Positions 44,029 to 52,223 of a stretch of 64,000 bases of DNA are shown in pieces; within the stretch, counting starts at the first letter, position 1, and the number at the start of each line of letters is the position of its first letter. A model generated the notes under the pieces. That model saw nothing but the letters and a program-made list of their open reading frames with translations, made no database searches and had not been told where the DNA came from. The stretch comes from an uncultured bacterium (GTDB lineage: Bacteria > Planctomycetota > UBA1135 > GCA-002686595), in the NCBI GenBank assembly GCA_938075305.1, contig CALJGV010000014.1, positions 124,001 to 188,000 of the forward strand, given 5' to 3'. Made by a program: the position numbers and the translations under genes.

Positions 44029-45060
44029 ATGAAAGCCATCGTTCTCCGCGCCGACGCCAGCGCCTCCCAGGGCACGGGCCATGTCATGCGGTGCCTCGCC
44101 CTCGCGCTCGCGCTGCGCGAGCGTGGGGTCGCACCGGTCATGGCCTCGGCGGAGTGCCCGGGGGCGCTGGTGGAGCGGGTCGGCTCGGCCGGCGTGAGGT
44201 TCGTGCGGCTCGAAGAAGAGGTGGGGTCCTCCGAGGATGCGGCGGCGACGCTTCGGATCGCGGGCGAGGAGGGGGCCGAATGGGTGCTGACCGATGGTTA
44301 CCGCTTCGGCCTCGATTATCAGCGGGCCCTGCGCGAGGGCGGCGTGAGGCTCGGGCTCATCGACGACTTCGCGCACCTGGACCGCTACGAGGCGGACCTC
44401 CTCTTGAACCAGAACAGCCATGCCCGCGAGCAGGACTACCCGGGCGTGGAGCGGCTGCTCCTCGGGCCGAGGTACGCCTTGCTCCGGCCAGAGTTCGTCC
44501 GTGCGCTCGGTGAGCGGACCGTCGAGGCCCGGGGAGGTCGGGCGGACCATCTCCTTGTGACCATGGGGGGCAGCGATCCTGGCAACGCCACCACCCGGAT
44601 CATCGAGGCGCTGTGCGAGCTCCGCGACGGACCGTCGGAGACGAGGGTGATCGTGGGCGCAGCGAATCCCCACCGGTCGGCGGTGGACGCGGCGGCGTCG
44701 AGGCTCTCGGGCTGCTGCGTGCTGGACCCGGTCTCCGACATGGTCCCCATGCTGGAGTGGGCTGACCTCGCGGTCTGCGCGGGAGGGAGCACCCTCTGGG
44801 AGATGGGCGCCTTCGGGGTTCCTGTGGCCTGCGTGATCCTGGCGCCGAACCAGGCCCCGATCGTCGCGGACCTCGAGCGCCGCGGGATGGTCTGCAATCT
44901 GGGGTGGGACCGGGACCTGGAGGCGGGGAGCTGCTCCGCGTCCCTCGAGGCCCTGCTGGAGGATGGCGACCTCCGGGGGCGGATGAGCGCAGTGGGGAGC
45001 GGGCTGGTGGACGGCGACGGCGCCGCACGGGTGGCTGCCGCGCTCGCCGGGGGCAGCTAG
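44029..45060 (+). CDS. pseG: PseG-like UDP-sugar hydrolase of pseudaminic acid synthesis
   Basis: This is a 343-residue GT-B fold protein matching PseG, which removes UDP from UDP-2,4-diacetamido-2,4,6-trideoxy-L-altrose on the way to pseudaminic acid. The N-terminal active-site motif GTGHVMRCLAL is at residues 15-25 (His18 at the catalytic position). LIDDFAHLDRYEADLLLNQN, LLGPRYALLRPEF and LLVTMGGSDPGNAT are all characteristic. The other pse genes (pseB, C, H, I, F) are not in the window. Pseudaminic acid often decorates flagellins or surface polysaccharides. The next gene is the degenerate-GGDEF protein. Confidence 0.87.
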   Translation: MKAIVLRADASASQGTGHVMRCLALALALRERGVAPVMASAECPGALVERVGSAGVRFVRLEEEVGSSEDAAATLRIAGEEGAEWVLTDGYRFGLDYQRALREGGVRLGLIDDFAHLDRYEADLLLNQNSHAREQDYPGVERLLLGPRYALLRPEFVRALGERTVEARGGRADHLLVTMGGSDPGNATTRIIEALCELRDGPSETRVIVGAANPHRSAVDAAASRLSGCCVLDPVSDMVPMLEWADLAVCAGGSTLWEMGAFGVPVACVILAPNQAPIVADLERRGMVCNLGWDRDLEAGSCSASLEALLEDGDLRGRMSAVGSGLVDGDGAARVAAALAGGS

Positions 45061-45064
45061 GCCA

Positions 45065-45080
45065 GCCCAGGGCCCTGGGC
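45065..45080. repeat. Perfect 16-bp palindrome
   Basis: GCCCAGGGCCCTGGGC lies just after the pseG stop codon, in the 154-base gap before the next gene. It has no loop, so it is more like a protein-binding dyad or a weak terminator. The rest of the gap shows nothing recognisable. Confidence 0.4.
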
Positions 45081-45214
45081 CGCCCTTGGGGCCCCACGGA
45101 CGGCGGATCCTCTCGCTTGGAGACGGGCCAGGGCGGGATCCTGGGGGGTCCTCAAGGGCCCAGGAGGGTGTAGTCGACGATCCCCCTGTCACCTCACCCG
45201 GGTGACTGCTCCCC

Positions 45215-46249
45215 ATGCCGAACCCTGGAACGCTGAGCTTCAATCCGAGCGGCAAGCCGCTCTTCACGGACGACGAGGTCCGGTCGCTGATGCAGATCGA
45301 GTTCGATCGGGCGCGGCGCTACGACTACCCCGTAGCGTGCCTCCTGATCGAGGTGGATCGGCTCGTGGACATCCAGACCATGCACGGCTACGAGGCCAGG
45401 GGCACGATCCTCCAGGCCTTCGTCGAGCTGCTGCAGGGCGAGACCCGCGCCGGGGACCTGTTGGGGACGGTCGTGGATGACCGGCTCATGGTCCTCATCC
45501 CGCACACCATGCCTGCCGCCGCTCGCGCCATCAGCGAGCGGGTGCTCAGGGGTGCCCGGGAAATGCAGTTCAGGGTCGGCGGCAAGTCGATCCGCGTCAG
45601 CGCCTCGATCGGGGTCGCCCACAACCAGGACGAGGCCGCGACCTCCGTGGCGACCCTCGAGCGCGTGGCGGAGGAGGGACTCTCGGTCGCCATCGCGAGC
45701 GGTGGAGGCCAGGTCGTGCAGACCGAGCTCTACCAGCTCTACGAGAAGGAGCCCGTGCCCCCGGCCCCGCCGGCCGGCGATGTGGCAGAGCTCCTGGCCC
45801 GGGCCGAGCGCATGGGCTATCGCGAGCGCCTGGAGGGTCTGGTGGCCGAGGGCGCTCCGCTGGAGAAGGCGGCGGATGAGATCGCTGGGGAGGTCATCCA
45901 GCGGGCCGTGCAGCAGGAGCGCGAACGGTGGTCCCGTGACCTCGAGATGGCCAACGCTCGCATCGAGGCCATGTCGACCTCCCTCGAGCAGGGGGGAGAT
46001 CGGGCCGGTCTCGAGCGCAGCCTGCTCCAGCTCAATCGTCGGATCGAGAAGCTCACCCGATCCCTGGAAACCACCGAGGCAGAGGTCGCGCGGCTGCGCT
46101 CTGCGGGCGTCGAGGACGCCGGTGTGGCCTCCGTCTACCGCGAGGTCCAGGGCCTCGACAGCGGCGAGAACCGCGCGGACCTGAAGCGTGAGCTCATGGG
46201 CGAGATCTTCAAGGCGAACCTCGACCTGCAGTCCAGGCGCAGCGCCTGA
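45215..46249 (+). CDS. Degenerate GGDEF-domain protein with coiled coil and shared C-terminal module
   Basis: This is a 344-residue cytoplasmic protein. Residues 15-175 resemble a GGDEF domain (DEVRSLMQIEFDRARRYDYPVACLLIEVD, VSASIGVAHNQDEA), but the signature is VDDRL at about 87-91 in place of GGDEF, so cyclic-di-GMP synthesis is unlikely. Residues about 190-300 form a coiled coil. The last 80 residues (RRIEKLTRSL to MGEIFKANLDLQS) match the C-terminus of the protein encoded at 37635-38135. It probably senses or scaffolds rather than signals by catalysis. A very strong hairpin follows its stop. Confidence 0.75.
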   Translation: MPNPGTLSFNPSGKPLFTDDEVRSLMQIEFDRARRYDYPVACLLIEVDRLVDIQTMHGYEARGTILQAFVELLQGETRAGDLLGTVVDDRLMVLIPHTMPAAARAISERVLRGAREMQFRVGGKSIRVSASIGVAHNQDEAATSVATLERVAEEGLSVAIASGGGQVVQTELYQLYEKEPVPPAPPAGDVAELLARAERMGYRERLEGLVAEGAPLEKAADEIAGEVIQRAVQQERERWSRDLEMANARIEAMSTSLEQGGDRAGLERSLLQLNRRIEKLTRSLETTEAEVARLRSAGVEDAGVASVYREVQGLDSGENRADLKRELMGEIFKANLDLQSRRSA

Positions 46250-46273
46250 TCCTCCGCTCCGAGCCCCCTTCAA

Positions 46274-46317
46274 CGAGCGCGCCCGCGCCGCCTGGTCAGG
46301 CGGCGCGGGCGCGCTCG
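46274..46317. terminator. Very strong bidirectional terminator
   Basis: A perfect 19-bp stem (46274-46292 with 46299-46317) closes the 6-base loop TGGTCA, between the convergent degenerate-GGDEF and dehydrogenase genes. It should stop transcripts from both sides. Confidence 0.85.
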
Positions 46318-46336
46318 GTCTGGCGTCGACGCCGGA

Positions 46337-47923
46337 TCAGGGGCAGAAGAGCACGGACATCGCGTTGCTGAAGTTGAACGTCGGCACGCCCGAGACGTTG
46401 TCGCGGAAGTAGCACTGGAAGTTCAGGGTCATGCCCGGGAGGATGGCGCCGGGGCCCGTCGACTGGTTCGGATCGTTGAAGTCAACGGCCCGCGCGACGC
46501 TGCCAAGGATGCCAGCCTGGACGGCCGGGTAGAGCCGCACGGCGGGCATCTGCGAGTTCCCGACCACGCAGAGGTTGCCCAGCCCGCTGGAGATCTGGGT
46601 CTGCTCGGGGCCGTAGAAGAACAGGCCCACCGTGAAGGGCGGGAGGCCAGAGGCAGCGATCACGAAGTTGTTGGTCGCGATGCTGGCGGAGCCGGTGGCA
46701 GCGATCTGCGCGGCGGCGCCGGAGCTGCCCGGGTTCGAGGAGCAGTAGCTCGTGAAGCCGCAGGCGGGCGGCTCCTCGATGATCTTCCAGATGCGGCCGC
46801 CGCTCTGGGTGACGATGTAGACCTCGCCGTCGTGGTCCTCGCCGAACGAGGAGATCGAGCTGATGAAGCCCGAGGTCGGGCGCAGCTCGATGGTGCGGTC
46901 CGTGAAGTTCTGCACGGAGCTGCCGTCGTACTCGATGCTCCAGATCTTGTTGGAGCAGTAGTCGGCGTAGAAGTAAGTGCCCTGGAGGCTCGGGATCGCG
47001 TTCCCGCGGTAGATCATCCCGCCGGTGATGCTGCAGCCCTGGCCGTGGTTGTACTCCTGGATCGGGTCGAGGAGCGTGGTGCTGGTGCAGCTGCAGCCGG
47101 AAAGACCCGTGCAGCGAGTGCCCTCCTTGCAGCGCCACCCGAGGTTCAGGCCAGCCTGGCCGGCAGGGATGAAGTCGACCTCCTCGCGCTGGTTCTGGCC
47201 TACGTCGGCGATCCACATGTCGCCGGTGGTCCGGTCGAAGGTGAAGCGCCAGGGGTTGCGGAGGCCGAGGTGGTAGATCTCGTTGCGGACGGACCCGTTG
47301 CTGAGGAAGGGGTTGTCCGCCGGGATGAACGGGGCGGCGATGTCCACGTCGTAGCGGAGCATCTTGCCCAGGAGGCTCTGGCCGTTCTGCGCCCGGCCGT
47401 TGGGGTCGTTACCCGAGCCGCCGTCACCGAGGCCGAAGTAGAGCTTGCCGTCCGGACCGAACTTGATGCAGCCACCGTTGTGGTTGGAGAAGTCCTGGTT
47501 CACCTGGGAGATGAACTGGACCCGCGTGGGGTTGGCGATGTTCGGGTTCGAGGACACGGTGTACTCGGCCACCCGGGAGTTGCCGGAGTTGTTCGTGTAG
47601 CTGACGAAGAACCGGCCGTTGTTCGCGTAGTCGGGGTGGAACGCGAGCCCGAGGAGCCCGCGTTCACCGCCCGAGGCGACCTCGGGGTTGATGTTCAGGA
47701 ACGGGGTGGCGAGCAGCGTTCCGTTCTCGACGACGCGCACTCGGCCCGCCTGCTCGATCACGAAGATCCGCGAGGGGTCGCCCGGGGCGAACGTCAGATC
47801 GGTCGGGTTCTGGAGCCCTGAGACGAAGAGCTCGGTGGTTAGCGGGGCCTGAGCGGCGGCCGACCCGGCGGTGAGGAGTCCGAGGCCTGCGACGGCGGTG
47901 GCGAGGAGAGTGCGAAGCATCAT
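46337..47923 (-). CDS. Secreted PQQ-dependent glucose/sorbosone dehydrogenase with C-terminal sorting-like domain
   Basis: This is a 528-residue exported protein. A signal peptide ends TAGSAAAQA. Residues about 30-375 form the six-bladed soluble aldose dehydrogenase propeller: SGLQNPTDLTFAPGD, GGERGLLGLAFHPDY, NHNGGCIKFGPDGKLYFGLGDGG (split: NHNGG, then FGPDGKLYFGLGDGG), GLRNPWRFTFD and GWRCKEG. Residues 388-528 are a separate domain starting FTSYCSSNPGSSGAAA and ending with LNFQCYFRD and MSVLFCP. The same domain ends the protein encoded at 52224-53264. It probably oxidises a sugar or polysaccharide end at the cell surface. A terminator hairpin lies downstream. Confidence 0.85.
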   Translation of the reverse strand: MMLRTLLATAVAGLGLLTAGSAAAQAPLTTELFVSGLQNPTDLTFAPGDPSRIFVIEQAGRVRVVENGTLLATPFLNINPEVASGGERGLLGLAFHPDYANNGRFFVSYTNNSGNSRVAEYTVSSNPNIANPTRVQFISQVNQDFSNHNGGCIKFGPDGKLYFGLGDGGSGNDPNGRAQNGQSLLGKMLRYDVDIAAPFIPADNPFLSNGSVRNEIYHLGLRNPWRFTFDRTTGDMWIADVGQNQREEVDFIPAGQAGLNLGWRCKEGTRCTGLSGCSCTSTTLLDPIQEYNHGQGCSITGGMIYRGNAIPSLQGTYFYADYCSNKIWSIEYDGSSVQNFTDRTIELRPTSGFISSISSFGEDHDGEVYIVTQSGGRIWKIIEEPPACGFTSYCSSNPGSSGAAAQIAATGSASIATNNFVIAASGLPPFTVGLFFYGPEQTQISSGLGNLCVVGNSQMPAVRLYPAVQAGILGSVARAVDFNDPNQSTGPGAILPGMTLNFQCYFRDNVSGVPTFNFSNAMSVLFCP

Positions 47924-48197
47924 GAGCGTCCGGGAGACGTGAGGCGGGAAGCGCGGGCCGGCGGGCCTGCGGGTGGATGGGACCGTGGGGAGCGAGGTCC
48001 GCGGACCTTTCTCCCCAGGAGGAGCTTCGAGGGATGGGTGACGAGTGTCAAGCGCGACCGGAGGCCGTCCTCAGGGAACTCCCACGTTGGGTGGAGGGGT
48101 CCGTACCCCTTCAGGTTCCACCTCTTGAGTCTATCCCGACGTGCTCAGGCGGCTACATTCCCTGAACCTCGCGCCCCCGTGAGGCTCCATCTGCGAC

Positions 48198-49694
48198 ATG
48201 ACGTTCCGCTCGCCCTCCTGGCTGCCCCCCCTTGCGCTCCTCGGCCTCGCCACCGCCTGTGGTGGGGACCGGGCTCCTGAGCCACGCCACGTGCTGCTGA
48301 TCACCCTGGACACCACCCGGGCCGATCACCTGGGGGCCTACGGCGAGACACGTTTCGAGACACCCGCCCTGGACGCCCTCGCCTCGGAGGGGGTCGTCTT
48401 CGAGCGCTGCAGCTCCGCCGCTGCGACCACCCTGAGCTCGCACACCTCGCTCATGACGGGGGCTTATCCGCTGCGACACGGTGTCGTGCGCAACGGGTTC
48501 TCGGTGGACCGCTCGAACCGGATGCTCGCCGAGACCCTCTCCGAGGCGGGCTTCCAATGCTCGGCCTTCGTGGCCTCCTCGGCCCTCACCTCCGCGACCG
48601 GGATGGACCAGGGGTTCGAGTCCTACGACGAGCGCCTCGACCTCCCAGCGTCGCCGGGCGGCAATGACCAGGCCCAGCGCGTGGCCGGATCCGTGACCAG
48701 CGCGATCCTGGACCACCTCGATGGAGCGGTCACCCCGGGCGTAGGTGGGCGGCGGTTCATCTTTGCCCACTACTTCGACCCCCACGCGCCCTATGGCGCA
48801 CCGGGCGCCGAGCCCGCCGCGGGCTTCGGCGAGATCGAGGCGGCGGTCTCCGCCCAGCAGCAGCGGCTCCTGGGTCGAGCGCCGGGCCAGCAGGGGGTGA
48901 TCGCGGCGGGCCTCCCCGTGGAGCTCGCGGGCCCGGTCGACGCCTCCCCGAGCCCGCGGGATCAAAGGCTCGCCGACCTCTATGGGCGGGAGGTGCAGTA
49001 TCTCGACGCGGAGATCGGCCGGCTCCTCGCGGGCCTCGCGGCCAGGGGGCTCCTCCAGGAGACCCTGGTGGTGGTCACCGCCGACCACGGCGAGACCTTC
49101 TGGGAGCAAGGCAACTTCTGGAACCACGGCCTCTGGGTCGGGGAGCCCGACGTGCGCGTCCCCTTGATCGTCCGCGGTCCCGGGGCCGACAGGGGCCTGC
49201 GGGTCGCGACGCCGGTGTCGGGTGTGGATGTGGCACCCACGATCCTGGACGCCATCGGTCTGGCCCCGGGTCCTGGCGACGACCCGGGCCGAGGGCGCAG
49301 CCTGGCGGGAGCCCTACGGGGCGAGCCGCTCCCCTTGCGCGCCGTCTTCTCGGAGGCGACCCAGCCGGGCCCGCTCCTCGAGCAGGCCCCCGACCTCGCG
49401 TGGGCGGGGGATGCCAAGCCCCAGGCCGTGAGGCTCGGGGACTGGAAGCTCGTCAAGGCCCCGTACCTGGGGGTGCGCCAGCTCTTTGACCTCGGGAGCG
49501 ACCCCGGGGAGCGCCGGGACCTCCTGGCGGAGCCGTCCCTGGATCCAGCGGCCCGTGCGGCCCTCGAGGACCTCGAGCGCGCCCACGCGGTGTGGCGCGG
49601 GGCGGCGGACCCCCGGCCGTCGAGGTTCGACCCTGCCCAGGCCGAGGCCCTGCGGGGGCTGGGCTACGGCGGCTTCGAGGACGAGGATGACTGA
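48198..49694 (+). CDS. Sulfatase/alkaline-phosphatase-superfamily lipoprotein
   Basis: This is a 498-residue predicted lipoprotein with lipobox LATAC near residues 16-20. The core has LLITLDTTRADHLGAYG, then the active-site segment TTLSSHTSLMTGAYPLRHG, and HYFDPHAPYG and VTADHGETFWEQG for the metal ligands. In formylglycine sulfatases the nucleophile is Cys/Ser in C/S-x-P-x-R; here the corresponding residues read TLSSH, so a Thr probably acts as nucleophile, as in phosphoester-type relatives. The C-terminus LGYGGFEDEDD is typical of this subgroup. Substrate (sulfate ester or phosphate ester) is unclear. The 274-base gap upstream shows no gene or clear promoter. Confidence 0.85.
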   Translation: MTFRSPSWLPPLALLGLATACGGDRAPEPRHVLLITLDTTRADHLGAYGETRFETPALDALASEGVVFERCSSAAATTLSSHTSLMTGAYPLRHGVVRNGFSVDRSNRMLAETLSEAGFQCSAFVASSALTSATGMDQGFESYDERLDLPASPGGNDQAQRVAGSVTSAILDHLDGAVTPGVGGRRFIFAHYFDPHAPYGAPGAEPAAGFGEIEAAVSAQQQRLLGRAPGQQGVIAAGLPVELAGPVDASPSPRDQRLADLYGREVQYLDAEIGRLLAGLAARGLLQETLVVVTADHGETFWEQGNFWNHGLWVGEPDVRVPLIVRGPGADRGLRVATPVSGVDVAPTILDAIGLAPGPGDDPGRGRSLAGALRGEPLPLRAVFSEATQPGPLLEQAPDLAWAGDAKPQAVRLGDWKLVKAPYLGVRQLFDLGSDPGERRDLLAEPSLDPAARAALEDLERAHAVWRGAADPRPSRFDPAQAEALRGLGYGGFEDEDD

Positions 49695-49732
49695 CAGGAC
49701 CCGCCGCTGACTCGGACAGGCCCCCGCCGGGC

Positions 49733-50722
49733 TCACTCGAAGCTGCCGTGGTGCCGGTAGAAGAAGCGGTGGAGCACCCTGCCGTCGCGCACCAGCTCCC
49801 CGTCGACGAAGTACAGGGGCAGGCGCTGGTCGCCGGCCTCGGTGCGCTCGGCGTTCATGGCCAAGCGGATCCGATCGTTCTCCTCGACCGCGAAGGGGCG
49901 GACGGGGAAGAACGACTGTCGCCAGTGGGTGGGCGGCACCATGGGCGAGCACGAGAGTTCGACCTCGGGGGTGAGGTCCACCTCGAACCAGCCGCCGAAG
50001 CCGTGGACCGTCCCTGCGCGTTCCACGAGCAGCGTCGCCGCCGTGGTGAAGAAAAAGTCGTCGGCGCACGCGTGGTCGAGGTCCAGGTCGAGCACGTCGA
50101 CGGGCGTCCCCAGGAGCGAGGCCGGCTTGAGGTCGCAGGCGGCGGTGATGAAGCTCTGCACCTCGGCCTCGATCAGCCTGGAGTAGTCGAGCCCGTACAC
50201 CGGGCGCTCCCACAGGCCGAGGCCCAGGTCCTGGTGCACGTGGCTGTCGTCCACCGGGGCCACGCACAGCCGAAGCGTGCGCGGGAGCATGTGCCCGCCT
50301 GGCTTCATGTAGCGGTCCCGCGCGTCGATGACCGACTCGAACATCAGCTCCGCGAGGCCGAAGAAGCCCATCCACTCGGAGATGATGAGGTCGTAGTTCC
50401 CCTCCAGGTCGAGGTCCTCCATCCGCCCGCGGTGGAACGTGATCCGGTCGCCGAGGCCATTGTCGGCGGCCACGTCCCGGGCCACGTCGATGATGGCGGA
50501 GGAGTCGACCGCGTCCACGTGGGCGGCCCCTGCACGGGCGGCGAACATCGAGAGGATCCCCGTGCCGGTCCCCACGTCGAGGACCCGTTTGCCCCTCGCC
50601 ACGGACTCGATCGCCCGGCGATAACCATCGGTCCGGGCGTGGTCCTGGATCATGAGCCGGTGGACTCCGGGATCCGCGTAGCTCGCGAAATAGTCGTGAT
50701 CGCTCGAGTAGCCGTCAGCCAT
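49733..50722 (-). CDS. Protein arginine methyltransferase (PRMT)-like protein
   Basis: This 329-residue protein has the complete PRMT layout familiar from eukaryotes. DYFASYADPGVHRLMIQD (residues 10-27) matches the N-terminal YFxxY segment. Motif I is RVLDVGTGTGILSMFAARAG (46-65). The double-E loop is SEWMGFFGLAELMFE, with Glu116 and Glu125 nine apart as in PRMT1. The THW loop is PPTHWRQSFF (264-273). A C-terminal beta-barrel follows the Rossmann domain. It should methylate arginine side chains using SAM, though the substrates are unknown. It is convergent with the sulfatase-family gene and diverges from an HTH-coiled-coil gene. Other SAM methyltransferases lack the THW and double-E features. 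Confidence 0.85.
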   Translation of the reverse strand: MADGYSSDHDYFASYADPGVHRLMIQDHARTDGYRRAIESVARGKRVLDVGTGTGILSMFAARAGAAHVDAVDSSAIIDVARDVAADNGLGDRITFHRGRMEDLDLEGNYDLIISEWMGFFGLAELMFESVIDARDRYMKPGGHMLPRTLRLCVAPVDDSHVHQDLGLGLWERPVYGLDYSRLIEAEVQSFITAACDLKPASLLGTPVDVLDLDLDHACADDFFFTTAATLLVERAGTVHGFGGWFEVDLTPEVELSCSPMVPPTHWRQSFFPVRPFAVEENDRIRLAMNAERTEAGDQRLPLYFVDGELVRDGRVLHRFFYRHHGSFE

Positions 50723-50875
50723 GGGCGGGAGGTTGCCAGAGGGTTCGGTCCGCGGGGTTCAGAAATCGGCCATTGGCAAGAAAAGAGCATTGGCCGGGTG
50801 GACGGCGTGAATGGGGCCCGCGGGTTGGGCGAGTGAGGGTTGAGATCGCCCCTCGCGGGTTCCTATCGTCGGGTC

Positions 50876-52219
50876 ATGGCGAGGGACACCACCCATGCTG
50901 CTCCGGCGGCGGGCGCGGCTGCGGCCGACGCCCTCGACCCCGGCGCCCTCTTCACGCTGGAGGAGGCCGCCGGCCGGGTGCGTGTTCCGGTGGAGGACCT
51001 CGAGGCCCGGTGTGACCGTGGGGAGCTGCTCTACGAGACCCGGCGCCGTGGAAGGAAAGAGGTCCGCTGCGTCCGAGGCCTGGACCTCGCAGAGGCCTTT
51101 CCCGGCGCCCCTGGCGTCGCGCCGCGGACCCCGCGACCGAATCCGCCACAGCCGACCGCGGAGGCCCCCGCCTCCGAGGGCGCCGACGCTCCTTCGAGCG
51201 CCGACCAGGTCTCCGTCTCGGCTTCGCGCGGGCACCAGGGGGACGGCATCGCCGAGGCCGTCCGCAGCTCAGGTACGAGCCGGGACGCCCTCATCGGCCT
51301 CTGCCAGGACTTGGAGACCCGCCTCGACCTCGCAGAGCGCGAGCGTCAGGCGAGCACCGCGTCGTTGCTCATGGCCCAGCGGAGGGTGCTCGAGCTCGAG
51401 CTGCAGGAGCGCTCGAGGCCCTGGCGTCGGGCCTCGGCGGCGGCGCTCGGGCTGATGTCGGTGTCGGCGCTGACGGTCACGGCCATGCTCCCGGGCCGGC
51501 TTGAGGAGCGTGCAGCGGACCGTGAGGTGGCCCTGCGGGCCCAACTCGACGGGGATCTGGGGCGCCTGCAAGCCTCCATGGGCGCGATGGTCACTGCCTC
51601 CGGGGAGGAGCGGGCGGCGCTCGCGGCGCGCCTCGAGGCCAGCTCGGCTGCCCTGGACGACGAGCGGCGACGGGTGGAGCGGCTGATGGCCGAGGCCGCG
51701 GATGAACGCTCGAGGGCCGAGGCCGCGCGGCTCGCGGGACTCGAGCAGCTCGGCGCGCTCGAGGAGCGGCTCGTGGAGTCGGATCGACAGGCGGTTCGCC
51801 GTAGCGCGGAGCTCGGAGTCATCGTGGAGGCCAGCGCCCGGGACCGGGTTCGCTTCGACGAGCGAATCGCGGCGGCGGAGCGCTCCGCCGCGGCGGCGCG
51901 CGCCGCGCTCAGCGAAGCCCAGGAGAGCGCAGCCCAGGAACGGGCGGGGTTCCAGGGGGAGCTCGCGGCGGTGGAGAACCAACGCGCAGCGGAGCTCGCT
52001 GCGCGCACAGCCGAGATCGAGAGCCTGCGCGGTGAGGTTCGTTCACTGATGAGCGAGCTGCAGATCGGGCAGGCCGAGGCCGTCGCCGTCCTCGAGGCCG
52101 CGGGCGAGGAGCTGAAGGCGCAGCTCGAGGCCCGCCAGCCCGTCGAGGTATGGACCCTCAAGAGAGAAACGCGCGAGTCCTGGTGGACCCGCGCGCTCCG
52201 CTCGATGACCGCTCGCTGA
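50876..52219 (+). CDS. N-terminal helix-turn-helix, membrane segment and long coiled coil protein
   Basis: This is a 447-residue protein. Residues about 20-75 (LFTLEEAAGRVRVPVEDLEARCDRG, cut here for length: FTLEEAAGRVRVPVEDLEA then RGELLYETRR) look like a MerR/excisionase-type helix-turn-helix. After a Pro/Ala-rich stretch and a first coiled coil, a hydrophobic segment lies near 198-220 (SAAALGLMSVSALTVTAML). The remaining 220 residues are an Ala/Arg/Glu coiled coil, presumably outside the membrane if the N-terminus is inside. A paralogue with the same N-terminus starts at 53393. I know no named family. The ATG at 50876 is used since the frame upstream has no domain. Confidence 0.65.
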   Translation: MARDTTHAAPAAGAAAADALDPGALFTLEEAAGRVRVPVEDLEARCDRGELLYETRRRGRKEVRCVRGLDLAEAFPGAPGVAPRTPRPNPPQPTAEAPASEGADAPSSADQVSVSASRGHQGDGIAEAVRSSGTSRDALIGLCQDLETRLDLAERERQASTASLLMAQRRVLELELQERSRPWRRASAAALGLMSVSALTVTAMLPGRLEERAADREVALRAQLDGDLGRLQASMGAMVTASGEERAALAARLEASSAALDDERRRVERLMAEAADERSRAEAARLAGLEQLGALEERLVESDRQAVRRSAELGVIVEASARDRVRFDERIAAAERSAAAARAALSEAQESAAQERAGFQGELAAVENQRAAELAARTAEIESLRGEVRSLMSELQIGQAEAVAVLEAAGEELKAQLEARQPVEVWTLKRETRESWWTRALRSMTAR

Positions 52220-52223
52220 CCCC

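Noticed and set aside
50771-50794. Direct repeats CATTGGC 17 bases apart in the PRMT/HTH divergent spacer
   Set aside because: Two seven-base copies are too little to call an operator; noted only as a possible regulator site.
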